Source of the DNA: Ahaetulla prasina
Taxonomy: Eukaryota; Chordata; Lepidosauria; Squamata; Colubridae
Length of the DNA stretch: 64,000 nt
Direction: 5' to 3'
Assembly (NCBI RefSeq): GCF_028640845.1
Contig: NC_080539.1
Location: 191,713,436-191,777,435, forward strand
The notes under the pieces were generated by a model, which saw nothing but the letters and a program-made list of their open reading frames with translations, had not been told where the DNA came from and did not search any database. Below, one piece after another: positions 1 through 10,368 of this stretch. Position numbers and translations under genes: made by a program. Within the stretch, counting starts at the first letter, position 1; every line of letters begins with the position of its first letter.

Positions 1-115
1 GCAAATAAAATGGGGATTTTTAAATATGCTTCGAAACGGCGTGGTCGATGTGTAGAGAGAGGTTAAAGGAATTGAGAGAGTATACACTTTTTTTTCTAAG
101 ATATACAATACATAT

Positions 116-1177
116 TCTAGAATTGATTATATTTTTCTTTCTAAAGATTTGTTGAATAATGTGGATAAGGTAGATGTGGGAATTTTGAAAGATTCTGATC
201 ATGCAGAAGTTATGGTGGATTTAGATTTTAATTTTGAGAAAAAAAGAAGCTATTGGAGATATGACGAGAAACTGTATAAAAATGAAAAGGATAAAAAATG
301 GATACTTAAAAAACTGGAGGAAAGTTGGAGATTAAATGATAATGGGGAGGTTAAATTTGAAATTGTTTGGGATGCGATGAAAGCGGTGTTTAGAGGGGAG
401 AGTATTAAATTATCAAGTAGGAAATATAAAAATTATAAAATTAAAATGGAAAGAGATAAAAATCAGATTAAAGAATTGGAAAATCAATTTTTGCTTACTA
501 AAGAAAAAAAAATTCTTCAGGAGCTTAATATGTTAAGAAATAAAATGATAGAAGAAGATACAGAGTTAGTAAAAAGAAATTTGAGATATTTAAATAGGAA
601 TTTTTTTGAATTTAGTAATAGAAATTCTAAATTATTGGCAAAGATGGCGAAAAATAAAAGAGAGAAGAGAGAAATTGGAGCTTTGATAGATGACAGTGGT
701 ATAAGATGTTATAAAAAATTAGAGAAATGTGAAGTGGTTAGAAATTTTTTTCAGAATCTATATTCAAAGAAACCAATTAATCGGGGAAAATTGCAAAGCT
801 ATTTAGAAAAGTATGTGGTGAAAATTGATCAAACATATAAGGAATTGATGGAAGAAGATATAACACAAGATGAGATTAATGGAATAATACAAAAATTAAA
901 ATTAGGGAAAGCTCCAGGTGAGGATGGATTACCTGTTGAGTTTTATAAAGAATTTAAAGAATTAATAATACCAAGATTGCAAAAATTATTCAATGGAATA
1001 TTACATGGTGGAGAAGTACCTTCGTCATGGAATAGAACGGTGATATCCCTAATTCCTAAACCAGATAAAGATTTAGAAAGGATTGAGTCCTATCGGCCCA
1101 TTTCTTTAATTAATCAGGATGCAAAGATATTTACTGCTATTATAAGTAATAGATTAAATAGATTTATAGATATATAA
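116..1177 (+). pseudogene. L1 ORF2: endonuclease end and RT N-terminus
   Basis: In life ORF2 nicks the target DNA and copies the element RNA there. The frame reads through the end of the apurinic-type endonuclease (SRIDYIFLSKD, then the SDHAEV motif near residue 20), a lysine/glutamate-rich linker, and the start of reverse transcriptase: GKAPGEDGLPVEFYKEF followed by YRPISLINQDAKIF. It ends in a stop at about 1177 within a frame that should continue into the palm (QVGFVKGR resumes at about 1187). The upstream endonuclease lies outside the window. Identification as L1 is secure from the RT motifs; the copy is dead. Confidence 0.9.
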
Positions 1178-1186
1178 GCTATAATC

Positions 1187-2019
1187 AAGTAGGTTTTGTG
1201 AAGGGTAGATACATGAGTGATATTGTTAGAAGAGTATTAAATATTATAGATGTAGCTGAATATAATGGTGATAAAATTGGTATAGTATCATTGGATATTT
1301 TTAAAGCTTTTGATTCTGTACAATGGGAAACTATTAAAGTAATTGTGGAGGCTTTAGGCTTTGGTAATAAGTTTATACATGTTATTTCAAAATTGTATCA
1401 AAAAAGCAGTGCAAGAGTGAAGGTGAATGGAATATTAACTGAAGAGATAAAATTAGAAGCTGGTACGAGACAAGGATGTCCCTTGTCCCCAACATTATTT
1501 TTATTGGCTATGGAAATATTGACAAAATGATAGAAAAGATGAAGAATTAGAAGGATATAAGGGTTATAAGATAAATTTGTATGCAGATGATACTTTAATT
1601 ATTTTGAAAAATGTAGAGAAAGACCTGAAAAAGATATATAAGCATTTGATAGAATTTGAGGAAATGACAGGATTGAAAGTAAATTGGTCAAAGTCAGAAT
1701 TATTGATGGATAGTAATGGTAATGAGTCTGAGAATATGCAAGAGCAATTTGGGATAAGGATTAAAACATATTGAAATATTTGGGTATAGTGCTTTCACTC
1801 AAGGTTAAAGAATTGAAAAAACTTAATTATGATGTGGTGATTAATGAAATTGAGAAGAAGATAGATAAATATAAAATGTTAAAGTTGTCTTGGTTTGGTA
1901 GAATTGCAATGTGTAAGATGATGTTGCTGCCCAAGTTCAACTTTTTATTCGAGATGCTACCACTAAATTTGACAGAGAAAGATATTGAAGGATATCAGAA
2001 AAACTGGATAAATTTGTAA
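1187..2019 (+). pseudogene. L1 ORF2: RT palm and thumb, frameshifted
   Basis: Continuation of the L1 reverse transcriptase in three pieces. 1198-1530 carries motif A (SLDIFKAFDSVQW) and TRQGCPLSPTLFLLAMEI; 1577-1774 carries the catalytic MYADDTLIIL with the aspartate pair intact; 1771-2019 carries the thumb (KYLGIVLSLKVKEL and WFGRIAMCKMMLLPKFNFLF). Small indels near 1180, 1530 and 1770 and a stop at 2019 separate the pieces. Key catalytic residues survive even though the frame does not, consistent with decay after insertion rather than loss of constraint beforehand. Confidence 0.9.
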
Positions 2020-3290
2020 TGGTAGCAAAAGACCTAGATTAGTGAAGAAAATGTGGTATCAAAATCAAAAGGAAGGTGGATTAGGAATCCCCAAATTATT
2101 TAATTATTACTGTGCGTATGGTATCCGGATAGTGGTAAAAATATTTAAAGGTGAAGATAACTATTGGAGACTTAGAGTTAAGGGATATAGAAATTTGGAT
2201 CAAGGTGGTTTTAGATAAAGCAAATTTAAAATGTGTAAGTAGAAGTTATTGGTTAAAGGATTAAGTAAAATGTGGAATAAATTTGTTAAAATTTTAATTC
2301 GGATATAATCTTTTGGGGAGACAATTGGAATTTGGCGATTAAAATAATATAAAACGTAATGAAGTGATTAAAGAGGAAAATATAGAAATTATTAGAGATT
2401 GGATAAAAGTTATGGAAAATGAAAGGAGGAATAAAGAAATTATTGAAAAATTAGGGTTAAGTTGGTTTGAAAAATACAGATAGAAAATGGACAAAAAACT
2501 AAGGAAAATTATTCGATAAATAGATGTGAAACTGAATTTGAATATTTAGTATCTCGGATTATGAAAGATGAAATTGGGCTAAAGGGACTCGTTAGTAGGG
2601 TTTATAAGATTATAAATTCTGATGAAAAATTACAAAGAGTGATGAGGACAAATTGGGAAAAAGATCTTAATATTGAAATACCAGAGTCAGATTGGAATGT
2701 GAATTGGAAGAGTAGAATTATGAGAACTTTATCTATAAGGATTAAAGAGCACAATTATAAAGTTGTTTGGAAATGGTATTTGACTCAGTAAGATTGTCAC
2801 AAATGGATAAAAAATTAGTAAAAATGTTGGAGATGTGAGATGGAATTGGGGACTTATGAACATATGTGGTATAAATGTGATAAGGTTAAAAGTTTTGGCA
2901 ACAATTGAGAAAATGATATTTGAAATGATGGGGAAAGTAATAACATTGAGAGTGGAAACTATATTATTGTTGGTAATTAAGGAAATAGAATTAACAAAAT
3001 ATGAAAAAGAATTGATTAGAATTATGATTATAATAGGTAGAATTATAATAGCTAGATATTGGAAACTAGATGTGATTTTTAGAATAGAAGAGTGGAATTC
3101 TGAAATGTGGAAATTAGCTTTAAATGATAAAATGACATGTGATATTAAAATTAGAAGTGGTGTGTATAAAGAAGATATTTTCTGGAAGACTTGGAAACCA
3201 TTTGTGGACTTTGCGCTTGCAACATTGGACGCTTCGGTACCTGTACCTCGAGAACGTGGATTTTGGCGATCGTGAGGATATATCCGAAGA
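2020..3290 (+). pseudogene. L1 ORF2 C-terminal region with cysteine knuckle
   Basis: Degraded C-terminal third of ORF2, with many stops in all frames. A short readable block at about 2561-2791 (ending HNYKVVWKWYLTQ) precedes a cysteine cluster at about 2822-2890 that reads KCWRCEMELGTYEHMWYKC, the CX2C...HX4C arrangement found near the end of L1 ORF2 proteins. The segment 2891-3290 resembles the extreme C-terminal region (KEDIFWKTWKPFVDFA). The function of this domain in L1 is RNA/DNA binding by family knowledge; nothing here is intact. Confidence 0.75.
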
Positions 3291-3299
3291 CCCAAATCT

Positions 3300-3648
3300 T
3301 CCTTTTTTTATGTATAGCACAAGGGTGTAATAATGTATTTTCTTTTTGTTTGTTTGTTGCAAAAAAGTAATAAAAAAAATTTAAAAAAAAAGAAAAAAAA
3401 AGAAAGTTATTTTATTTAATGGGGAGGGGGTTGGGAGATGAAAAGCTTTGGATGAGGTTAATTGGATTGGAAGGGAAAATTTTATTCTATGTTTGGTTTA
3501 TGTATAACAATACCTTGTGATTGACCCGGGAAGCCGGGGGGGGGGAAGGGAGGGGGGAAGGGGTTTTTTTGGGAGGGAGGGGGAAAAAAGGGGCGAAAAT
3601 GTCTTTGTTTTTTTTTTAAACTTTTTCAATTAAAAAAAAAAAAAGAAA
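3300..3648 (+). repeat. L1 3' UTR with G-rich tract and poly(A) tail
   Basis: Non-coding 3' end of the L1 copy. A guanine-rich run fills about 3530-3594 (several stretches of 6-10 G on this strand), followed by T-rich and A-rich sequence and an oligo(A) tail ending near 3648. G-rich polypurine tracts are a known feature of L1 3' UTRs and can form G-quadruplexes; that structure is inferred. Confidence 0.75.
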
Positions 3649-3659
3649 TATGGGAAGTA

Positions 3660-4038
3660 TACTTGTGAGTTGAAGAATGGCCCTCCAATGGTTGACTTCA
3701 CAAGCTGCAGGCTCTTCAAATCGCTAGCCGAATTTGGCTTCAGGCATGATCAATTAAAAAAGAGAGAAATCTTTGCTCTAATGTCTCCCTCTCAAGCCAG
3801 CTGCAATCACTCCCAATCGCTAGCCTAATCTGGCTTCAGGTGCGATAAACTTAATAGGGGAGGAGTCTCCGCTTTAATGCCTCCGTCCTCAAGGCAATTG
3901 CAAGCAGTTCAGATCGCTAGCCAATATGGCTTCAGGCGCGATAAATTCAAAACGAAAATAATTTTACGGTTGGGGGTCGCCACATCGTGGGGAATTGTAT
4001 TAAAGGGGTCGCAGCACTATAAAGGTTGAGAACCACTG
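3660..4038. mobile_element. hAT-type terminus with 96-bp subterminal repeats
   Basis: Non-autonomous DNA transposon end. The right boundary reads GTTGAGAACCACTG (ends 4038), the reverse complement of a CAGTGGTTCTCAAC terminus typical of the hAT superfamily. Inside lie three diverged copies of a 96-97 bp unit anchored on ATCGCTAGCC at 3720, 3816 and 3913, each followed by a TGGCTTCAGG motif. Subterminal repeats of this kind are transposase-binding arrays in other hAT elements (inference here). I see no matching left terminus; the copy is truncated on the L1 side. Confidence 0.65.
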
Positions 4039-4048
4039 GTATAGGTTT

Positions 4049-4405
4049 TCAACACAAACCACATTCAGGCCCCGGAAGTCCACACATAGATGTAAATCTC
4101 CATCTTTTTTTTTCCCTAAACAAAATGGGCGCTGCCATGTGAGACCGTCTAGGCTGAATAAACCTTCTAGCTAGGTTTTTATCAATGTATTTCCTTAGTT
4201 CCTTGAGTTCTTTAGGGGTCATTGAATACATACGAGGTTTTGGCAACTTAGCTCCAGGTATCAGTTCGATAGCGCAATCTGTTGCACGGTGTGAAGACCT
4301 CACACTCCTCTTCACTGAATACTTGTGCCAAATCCTCATATATATTTGGGAACTCCTCCTTTTTTTCACTTTTGGTCTCTTCTTGTATGATACCCCTTTT
4401 TCCAC
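4049..4405 (-). pseudogene. pol: Gypsy A reverse transcriptase N-terminus
   Basis: Start of the Gypsy RT domain on the minus strand. The frame contains YSMTPKELKELRKYIDKNL, then RRFIQPRRSHMAAPILFREKK, the conserved lead-in to RT (compare SMIPHELEELWNFIDKS in Gypsy B at about 9.9 kb). The frame shifts directly after FREKK and the catalytic palm is absent because the element is truncated at about 4039. No catalytic residues remain, so it is a fragment of a pol pseudogene. Confidence 0.85.
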
Positions 4406-5040
4406 TTTCCACCCAGTCCACCGGTGGTTTTGGTCCCAGTGTTAACTTTAGTTTACAATACCCACCTTCCCACCATATAGTCGGTCGTCATTTATCCAAC
4501 CACATTAACCCTAAAATAATAGGCTCAACCATTTTTTCTACCACTAGAAAATGTTTATGTTCCCAATGATCCCCAATCTCTAACCGGATCAGGTCTATGA
4601 CATGGGTAGTCGGTGTTCTCCCAAGGATAGATCCTTCCATTTATTTGAATCTAATGGGTGTTTTCAGGCGTTTGATATGTACTGCTAATCCTGATGCTGC
4701 TGACCTACTGATTAAGCACCGCATGCACCCTGAATCAATCAGAACTCCATGTTCCAACCCCAATGCAGTGTTTATATTTCAGACAGTTATTGGGATCACA
4801 AAGGGACGAATGAGCTGCTTACCATGGGGTCATTGGACTCATCCCCATCACTATCCATTGCGACCACCAGTAGAACTCCACTACCCCCATCCACAGGTGA
4901 TCTCTCAGGACCTTTCTCAAGACCTTTCCCAGAAGCACTTGAAGTTTTGGGTGTGGTCTGTGTTGCCATCTCATCTGGTTGGTAATGGGCCACAGTCATT
5001 CCCTCTGGTTTACTCCGGTGTTTGGTGTCGAAACCCTTGA
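4406..5040 (-). pseudogene. pol: Gypsy A protease and linker, degraded
   Basis: The aspartic protease region of pol, minus strand. Around 4690-4740 the frame reads VLIDSGCMRCLIS, with the active-site DSG triad intact and the same signature as LLDSGCMRC in Gypsy B and LNSGCTRCL in Gypsy D. Stops and shifts interrupt both sides. In the family this enzyme cuts the gag-pol polyprotein as a homodimer. Assigned by position between the gag zinc knuckle and RT, and by the DSG signature. Confidence 0.72.
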
Positions 5041-6505
5041 TGTCCGAGGGGGTGGCCAAGGGCATTCCGCTACACGATGGCCCAACTTATTGCAGCAGAA
5101 ACACCGGAAAGTCGGTCAATGAGATGCAGCCACAGTGACTGGCAAGAAAGGTAGTGCGGTGGTTTCTCTACCATGTGATGTAGTCCTGTCCGTGGTCCTT
5201 TGAGTTGGTTGATTAGCACTAACGTATCCCCCCCCAAATTCCCGTAAGCCAATGTCCAGTTCTATTGTCGCCTTAAACCAATCAGCCAGGCGTGCAGGCA
5301 ATCCTTGGTAAATTCAAGCCTGGCATATGTCCCTATCCAGTCCCCTATGAAACTGGTGGACTAGCAGTCTCTCCAGCCACGTTCTCAATCAGCCTGCCAG
5401 GTTCCAAAATTCTTTAATGTATTCTTTTACCAGCCTACCCTTCTGCCTGAGGGAAAATATCTCACCTTCAGCTATTTTGGTGCTTGATTCATCCTCAAAC
5501 CTTCCGTTCAGTGCCTCCAAAAACATACCTAGATCAGTCAATTCCCTAGCATGGGCACTGTGAAGACTAGCCACCCAATCCACAGCCTCCCCCTGCAATA
5601 CTGTTGTGACTGCGACTACCATTGCCCATTGCGAGGGATAAAGCCACTCATATAGATCAAAGTGGCTTATGACTTGGTTTAGGAATAAGCTTACTTGATC
5701 TGAAGCTCCATTAAATGAGGCCTGAATGGGTGGAGGGCCCCAAACAGGCTGTGGGTGTGGCCACTGCCCCCTGGTGCTTGGCCATAACCCCTGGGCATTT
5801 CTCTGCTACCAGCAGTCTCATGGGTTGATTCCATTTGCCTCCTTGTAGGGAGGTCTGTGGTGGTAGGTAGGGCCGTGGTGGCTGTACCTTCCCCCCGCAG
5901 TGCTGGAGGTATATCGTGGTCCTACTCCCACCTGGCCAACAGGATGTTGTTCCGAAGACCTAGACCTCCTAGTCTCCTGTTCCAGTCTAAATTTAGGGCT
6001 GGCCAGGTGGAATCTTGAATCAGTGCTTGCGCCCCCCAAGTGGCCTCCATGTATCTGAAGAGTCCATCCCCATCGCCCATGGTTGCCAGGATAGGGCATC
6101 ACGAAAACTGGCCTCCCCAAACCGTTCCCTGAGTGCTTCCATAGCACTAGTCCCAACCCCAGTAGAATAAGTCCAGTCCTGGTTGTCTTCTTCCATCCAT
6201 CTCCTTTCCCACCATTCCTGGAATGAAGGGGCTTTAACTGAGGGAAGGGTTTTGGCTCTAGCAACTCCAGGGCCACTCAGAGCCAAACTGTGCCACCTAT
6301 GGCCAGAGGAGGATTGTGTGGGTTGTGACTCCCCCCCTTCTCTGGTTTCCACTTTCTTCTCTTCTAACACCATTTTCTTCTCCTTTGGACGTACCACTTT
6401 GGCTTCACTGTCCTCCACCGCCACTGTCTCGACTACCTTCTCCTCCCCTCCACATACCTCGGGTTCAACCACAGGTTTAGCAATGCCTTCAGCCATGGTA
6501 CTCAC
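5041..6505 (-). pseudogene. gag: Gypsy A gag, frameshifted
   Basis: Capsid/nucleocapsid gene on the minus strand. It probably starts at the ATG at about 6495 (MAEGIAKPVVEPEV, acidic and lysine-rich N-terminus) just inside the LTR leader. The capsid core survives at 5389-5622 (GRFEDESSTKIAEGEIFSLRQ, then VKEYIKEFWNLAG), a Retrotrans_gag-type motif. A zinc knuckle lies at about 5065-5110, reading CFCCNKLGHRVAEC (CX2CX4HX4C). The intervening reading frame is broken several times. Confidence 0.78.
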
Positions 6506-6578
6506 TCTGACTGGAACAGACAGCTTCTCTGGAAAGACGTGAGCGCTGACTTCCTCTCGGCTAGCTCAGCCACAGTTG

Positions 6579-7060
6579 TGTCAGACGCCGTGAGAAGAAA
6601 CAAGCCAACTTGGTTTTCTTTCCAATAGTGACTTCATTTATTGGGTCTGCTACAAACTGGGTCTCAGTAAAAGTTGATGTTTCTCTGTATAAAGTCAGTG
6701 CTGAGAGCTTCTGCCTCTCAGCCCCTTTTAAACATCCTGCGCTGCTCATGCCCCGCCCCATGGCTAACTGCTTCGTTGATTGGACACCCGGCTGCTCTCT
6801 CCCTCCTTGTCTGACCACCTCAGCTGCCACATCATCTGCTAAATCCCAGAACTAAAGCAGCTCTTCCTAACGCCCAGCCCTCATCTCCCTCTATCCTGGC
6901 AACCAGTGTGCTGATTCCTTTCTCATGCTTGCCAAATGCAGATCCCTGCACCCCTCAAACAAGTCCTTGATATTTCATCCCTTTGGATCTTTAATTAGGG
7001 GGTGCTCCCATGATCCGCATCCCTGTAGCGTCATGTGTCAAGCCGGAGCTGGGCTTGACA
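6579..7060 (-). repeat. Gypsy A LTR (5' LTR, minus strand)
   Basis: 482-bp segment with inverted ends TGTCAAG...CTGACA when read on the minus strand. Inside, on that strand, are a TTTAAAAG TATA-like box and an AATAAA polyadenylation signal (at 6637-6642 as TTTATT). It directly abuts the gag leader on one side and the Rex1-like LINE at 7061 on the other. Only one LTR is present, so age cannot be estimated from LTR divergence. Confidence 0.7.
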
Positions 7061-8284
7061 TATGGCTCTGCACTACATCCTACAACATCTTGAATCTCCA
7101 AAGACCTACTCTTTGTAGTTCAGCATTCAATGCCATCATTCCAGACACTCTTCTAACTAAACTAAACCAGCTACAGGTACCTGAACACATTGTAAGTGGA
7201 TCACAAGCTTCCTAACAAACAGGAAGCAGCAGGTGAAGCTAAGCAGAATCACATCAGATACCTATACAATTAGCACAAGGGCCCCTCAAGGCTGTGTGCT
7301 CTCCCCACTTCTCTTCTCTCTGTATACCAATGACTGCATGTCTAACAATCCATCTGTTAAACTGCTGTAATTTGCAAATGACACAACAGTGATCAGTCTC
7401 ATTCGAGACAATGATGAATCCGCATACAGACGGGAGGTTGAACAACTAGCGTTGTGGTGCAACCGGAACAATCTGGAACTGAACACACTCAAAACCATAG
7501 AAATGGTGGTAGACTTTAAGAGAAACCCTTCCATACTTCCACCTCTTACAATACTAGACAACATGGTATCAACAGTAGATATCTTCAAATTTCTAGGTTC
7601 TACCATATCTCAAGATGTAAAGTGGACAGCTAACATCAAAAACGTCATCAAAAAAGGACAACAAAGAATGTTCTTTCTGCGCCAACTCAGGAAGCTCAAA
7701 CTGCCCAAGGAGCTGTTGATTCAGTTCTACAGAGGAATTATTGAGTCTGTCATTTGCACCTCTATAACTGTCTGGTTCAGTTCTGCAACCCAACAAGAAA
7801 GACACAGACTTCAGAGGATAATTAGAACTGCAGAAAAAATAATTGCTACCAACTTGCCTTCCATTGAGGACCTGTATACTGCACGAATCAAGAAGAGAGC
7901 CATGAAAATATTTACAGATCCCTCACATCCAGGACATAAACTGTTTCAACTCCTACCCTCAAAACGACGCTATAGAGCACTGCACACCAGAACAACTCAA
8001 CACAAGAACAGTTTTTCCCAGAAAGCCATCACTCTGCTAAACAAATAATTCCCTCAACACTGTCAAACTATTTACTAAATCTGCACTACTATTAATCTTC
8101 TCATCGTTCCCATCACCAATCTCTTTCCACTTATGCCTGTATGACTGTAACTTTGTTGCTAGCAATCCTTATGATTTATATTGATATATTGACCATCATT
8201 TGTGTTGTAAATGTTGTACCTTGATGAATGTATCTTTTCTTTTATGTACACTGAGAGCATATGCACCAAGGCAAATTCCTTGTG
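7061..8284 (+). mobile_element. Rex1/CR1-group LINE, truncated both ends
   Basis: Non-LTR retrotransposon fragment. It starts where the Gypsy A LTR ends and includes the RT from motif A to the C-terminus, then a 3' UTR from 8049. The 3' UTR is the same as in copies at 18553-18826 (+), 42467-42814 (-) and 57201-57397 (-), but here it stops at about 8284, just before the family's usual (ATTCT)n tail, where Gypsy B begins. Clade (Rex1/Babar within the CR1 group) is inferred from FSSAFNTIIPDTLLTKL-type motifs in the related copy at 45.4 kb. Confidence 0.8.
7064..8048 (+). pseudogene. Rex1-like LINE reverse transcriptase
   Basis: RT and C-terminal domain. 7064-7388 is damaged: a 13-bp loss follows ESPKTY, a stop replaces the codon before FAND, and the catalytic motif reads FAND instead of FADD, so the active site is lost. 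From 7389 the frame is open for 219 residues (SLIRDNDESAYRREVEQLALWCNRNNLELN, then FKFLGSTISQDVKW, RRYRALHTRT) to a natural stop after ITLLNK at 8048. No endonuclease is present. The long open stretch suggests modest age, but the copy is dead on arrival through 5' truncation. Confidence 0.85.
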
Positions 8285-8397
8285 TGACCTTTCTCTATAA
8301 ACATGGAGTTGGGATCTTTCTTTCTTGGATTTTGAAAGAAAGCACACCTGAATTAAGCAAGGTCTGCTTTACCAGCCATCCTGGAGAAAGCTCTACC

Positions 8398-9175
8398 ATG
8401 GGGGCTGAGCCAAGAATGTCCGACCAAGGCAGTGACCAAGAAGACATCGGGGGGCTGGATCTACTCCCCCTCAATCCAGGTACTGCAAAGAGGTTGCGGA
8501 GTGGATGTCAGAATTGCAGCTTGAAGAAAAGCCAGCCAGAGCTAAGTGGTTGCTGGGCATCGACAGAATGGACCCTCTGGAGCAGGGGTCTCCAACCTTG
8601 GCAACTTTAAAACTTGTGGACTTCAACTCCCAGAATTCTTCAACCAGCAAAGCTCTGGATGTTGAAGTCCACAAGTCTTAAAGTTGCTAAGGTTGGAGAC
8701 CCCTGCTGTGGGGGAAATCCCCTCAGGGGTGACAGTTACCAGATGCTGGTGTGGAGTGGGGGCTTGGCAGGAGAAGAACAAATCAGTGGCAGAGTACACC
8801 CAAGAATTCCGCAGGTTGGTGCACCACATGAGGAGGTGGTCCCAGATGGCGTTGATGAAGTGTTATAAGGATGGCCTCAACGAGGAAATCTATGTGGCTT
8901 GCTGCTCCCGGGGGGCCACTTGAGATTTGCAGCACTGGTATGTGATGGCTGGCATTGTGGAGATTGACCTGGCCAGGGATCACTTTCACAGAGGTCAGAA
9001 TTGGAACAAGCCTTCCCCTGGCCCCCCAAAGGAGAGCCCCAGAGTGTCCAAAGGGGGCGCAATTGCAAAGCCTAAATCCACTGCCTGCTTCAGATGTGGG
9101 AAAGAATGGCACTGGATGGCCGATTGCTTCTCCAAATGGCTCCTGGCTGAACCCTGCTGGAGGAAAGAAAGCTGA
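8398..9175 (+). pseudogene. gag: Gypsy B gag, interrupted by a MITE
   Basis: Capsid gene beginning at ATG 8398 (MGAEPRMSDQGSDQEDIGG, an acidic N-terminus). The frame is split by the palindromic MITE at 8583-8705. Downstream pieces keep the capsid signature NKSVAEYTQEFRRLVHH (about 8770-8830) and a zinc knuckle at about 9090-9135 reading CFRCGKEWHWMADC, a complete CX2CX4HX4C. A stop and small shifts occur at 8860-8925. Much of the central capsid domain is missing relative to a usual gag. Confidence 0.8.
8583..8705. mobile_element. Palindromic hAT-type MITE
   Basis: 123-bp element whose two halves are inverted copies: CAGGGGTCTCCAACCTTGGC at the left is mirrored by GGTTGGAGACCCCTG at the right. 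Flanking 8-mers CTCTGGAG (8575-8582) and CTGTGGGG (8706-8713) match at 6 of 8 positions, consistent with an old hAT-style 8-bp target duplication. A relative with a better-preserved duplication is at 15604-15713. Confidence 0.75.
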
Positions 9176-9181
9176 CAAGGG

Positions 9182-9750
9182 GTGGAAGTTGTTGAGTTCG
9201 CTTCCCCAGGCCTGGGGGAGTTGGGAACTCCAACCATCGCAGAGGACAGCGACACCGAAACCGACACCAACGATGACCCCTTGGTAAGTCAACGAGGGGC
9301 CCCCATGACTATCCCAGTAGAACTAAAAATGCCATCATTGGGTGCCCAGGAGAAGATGCTAGCCCTCCTAGATTCTGGATGCATGAGGTGTATCATCAGG
9401 TATGTCATCAGCCCTGAGGTAGTAGACAATATGGGATTGAGACTAAAAACGATGAAAGTACCCATCACATTTTGCCAGTTGGCTGGGTCAGTAGCTGGGG
9501 GGACCCGCCCACTTTGTGACTGAACCTGTTGAGATGCGGATGGGGGATCACCAAGAGACTTTGAGTTTCATCGTAGCCCCTGGGATGAAAAGACTTCTCT
9601 TGCTGGGACTGCCTTGGCTATGGAAATGGAATCCCCAGGTGAATTGGAGAAAGGGATGGTTGCGCATTCACTCCACCCAGGAGAGGGAGGGGATGGACCT
9701 TCTTGCACAGCTAAAACTTCAAAGGAGCTGGTGGTGATGGCGTGTGAATG
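9182..9750 (+). pseudogene. pol: Gypsy B aspartic protease
   Basis: Retropepsin-type domain. 9182-9523 contains an acidic linker (EDSDTETDTNDD) and the active site LALLDSGCMRC with DSG intact, followed by LGLRLKTMKVPITFCQLAGS. A frameshift at about 9520 moves the rest to 9516-9737, which includes MRMGDHQETLSFIVAPGM and LLLGLPWLWKWNPQVNW, the usual end of this protease. In the family it processes gag-pol. Readable across one frameshift. Confidence 0.8.
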
Positions 9751-10359
9751 CATCCCTGGGGAGAGAACATCCCTAAGGAATATTGGGACCTCAGGGAGGT
9801 GTTCAGTGAAATGGCGTCAGATGTACTGCCACCCTACCAACCCACAGATTGCGGTATCAAGATTCTTCTTGAGGTGAAGCTCCCTAAACCAAAGATCTAC
9901 TCGATGATCCCTCATGAGTTGGAAGAGCTGTGGAATTTTATCGACAAAAGCTTGAGTCAGGGCTTCATCCAGCCAGCGAGGCCCCGAGTGGCGGCTCTGG
10001 TTTTGTTCCGGGAAAAAAAGGATGGCTCTCTTCAGTTGTGTGTTGATTACTGGAACTTGAACACCATTTGTATAGAAAATGTGTATCCACTGCCCCTAAT
10101 GAAAGACATGTTAGCTAACCTGGCCAAGGGGAAGATTTTTACTAAACTGGATTTACGGGAGGTGTACTATAGAATCTGGACAAAGGAAGGCGATGAATGG
10201 AAAACTACTTTCAATTGCCCCCTGGGTTGCTTCCAGTTTAGGGTGCTCCCTTTTGGATTGCAAGGAGCCCCGGCAGTGTTCATGCAATTGATTAATGAGA
10301 TATTGCATGAGCATCTCTACAAGGGGGTCCTAGTTTACTTAGATGATATTCTTCTTTAA
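9748..10359 (+). pseudogene. pol: Gypsy B reverse transcriptase
   Basis: 203-residue open frame covering fingers and palm. It shows PKEYWDLREVFSEMASD, the lead-in PARPRVAALVLFREKKDGS, motif A FTKLDLREVYYRI, motif B NCPLGCFQFRVLPFGLQGA and the catalytic YLDDILL at the end, with both aspartates present. A stop immediately after YLDDILL (about 10357) replaces the usual IYT continuation and separates it from the thumb/RNase H frame at 10369. A change of leucine/isoleucine codon context to TAA is the only break in this domain. Confidence 0.88.
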
Positions 10360-10368
10360 ACCGAGATC

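Larger units (their letters stand above)
1..3648 (+). mobile_element. L1-clade LINE, cut by window edge
   Basis: Non-LTR retrotransposon of the L1 clade. The window opens inside the ORF2 endonuclease; the copy then runs through reverse transcriptase, the C-terminal cysteine domain, a G-rich 3' UTR and a poly(A) tail at about 3631-3648. The protein is broken into several frames by stops and frameshifts, so this copy cannot move itself. Base composition is very AT-rich on the coding strand, as is usual for L1. Shorter tails with the same 3' organisation (G-rich tract, then oligo(A)) occur at 21.50-21.65 and 29.8-30.35 kb. Confidence 0.92.
4039..7060 (-). mobile_element. Ty3/Gypsy element A (chromovirus-like), truncated
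   Basis: LTR retrotransposon read on the minus strand: 5' LTR at 6579-7060, gag at about 5041-6505, protease at about 4600-4780, then the start of reverse transcriptase at 4049-4405, where the copy is cut by the hAT end. RNase H, integrase and the 3' LTR are missing. Protein motifs match the Gypsy B and C copies in this window, so it is the same broad lineage. Multiple frameshifts and stops make it inactive. Confidence 0.85.

Noticed and set aside
3680..3960. Regular repeats considered as a CRISPR array.
   Set aside because: Units are 96-97 bp, diverged along their length, without short identical repeats and unique spacers, and sit at a hAT terminus in a vertebrate genome.
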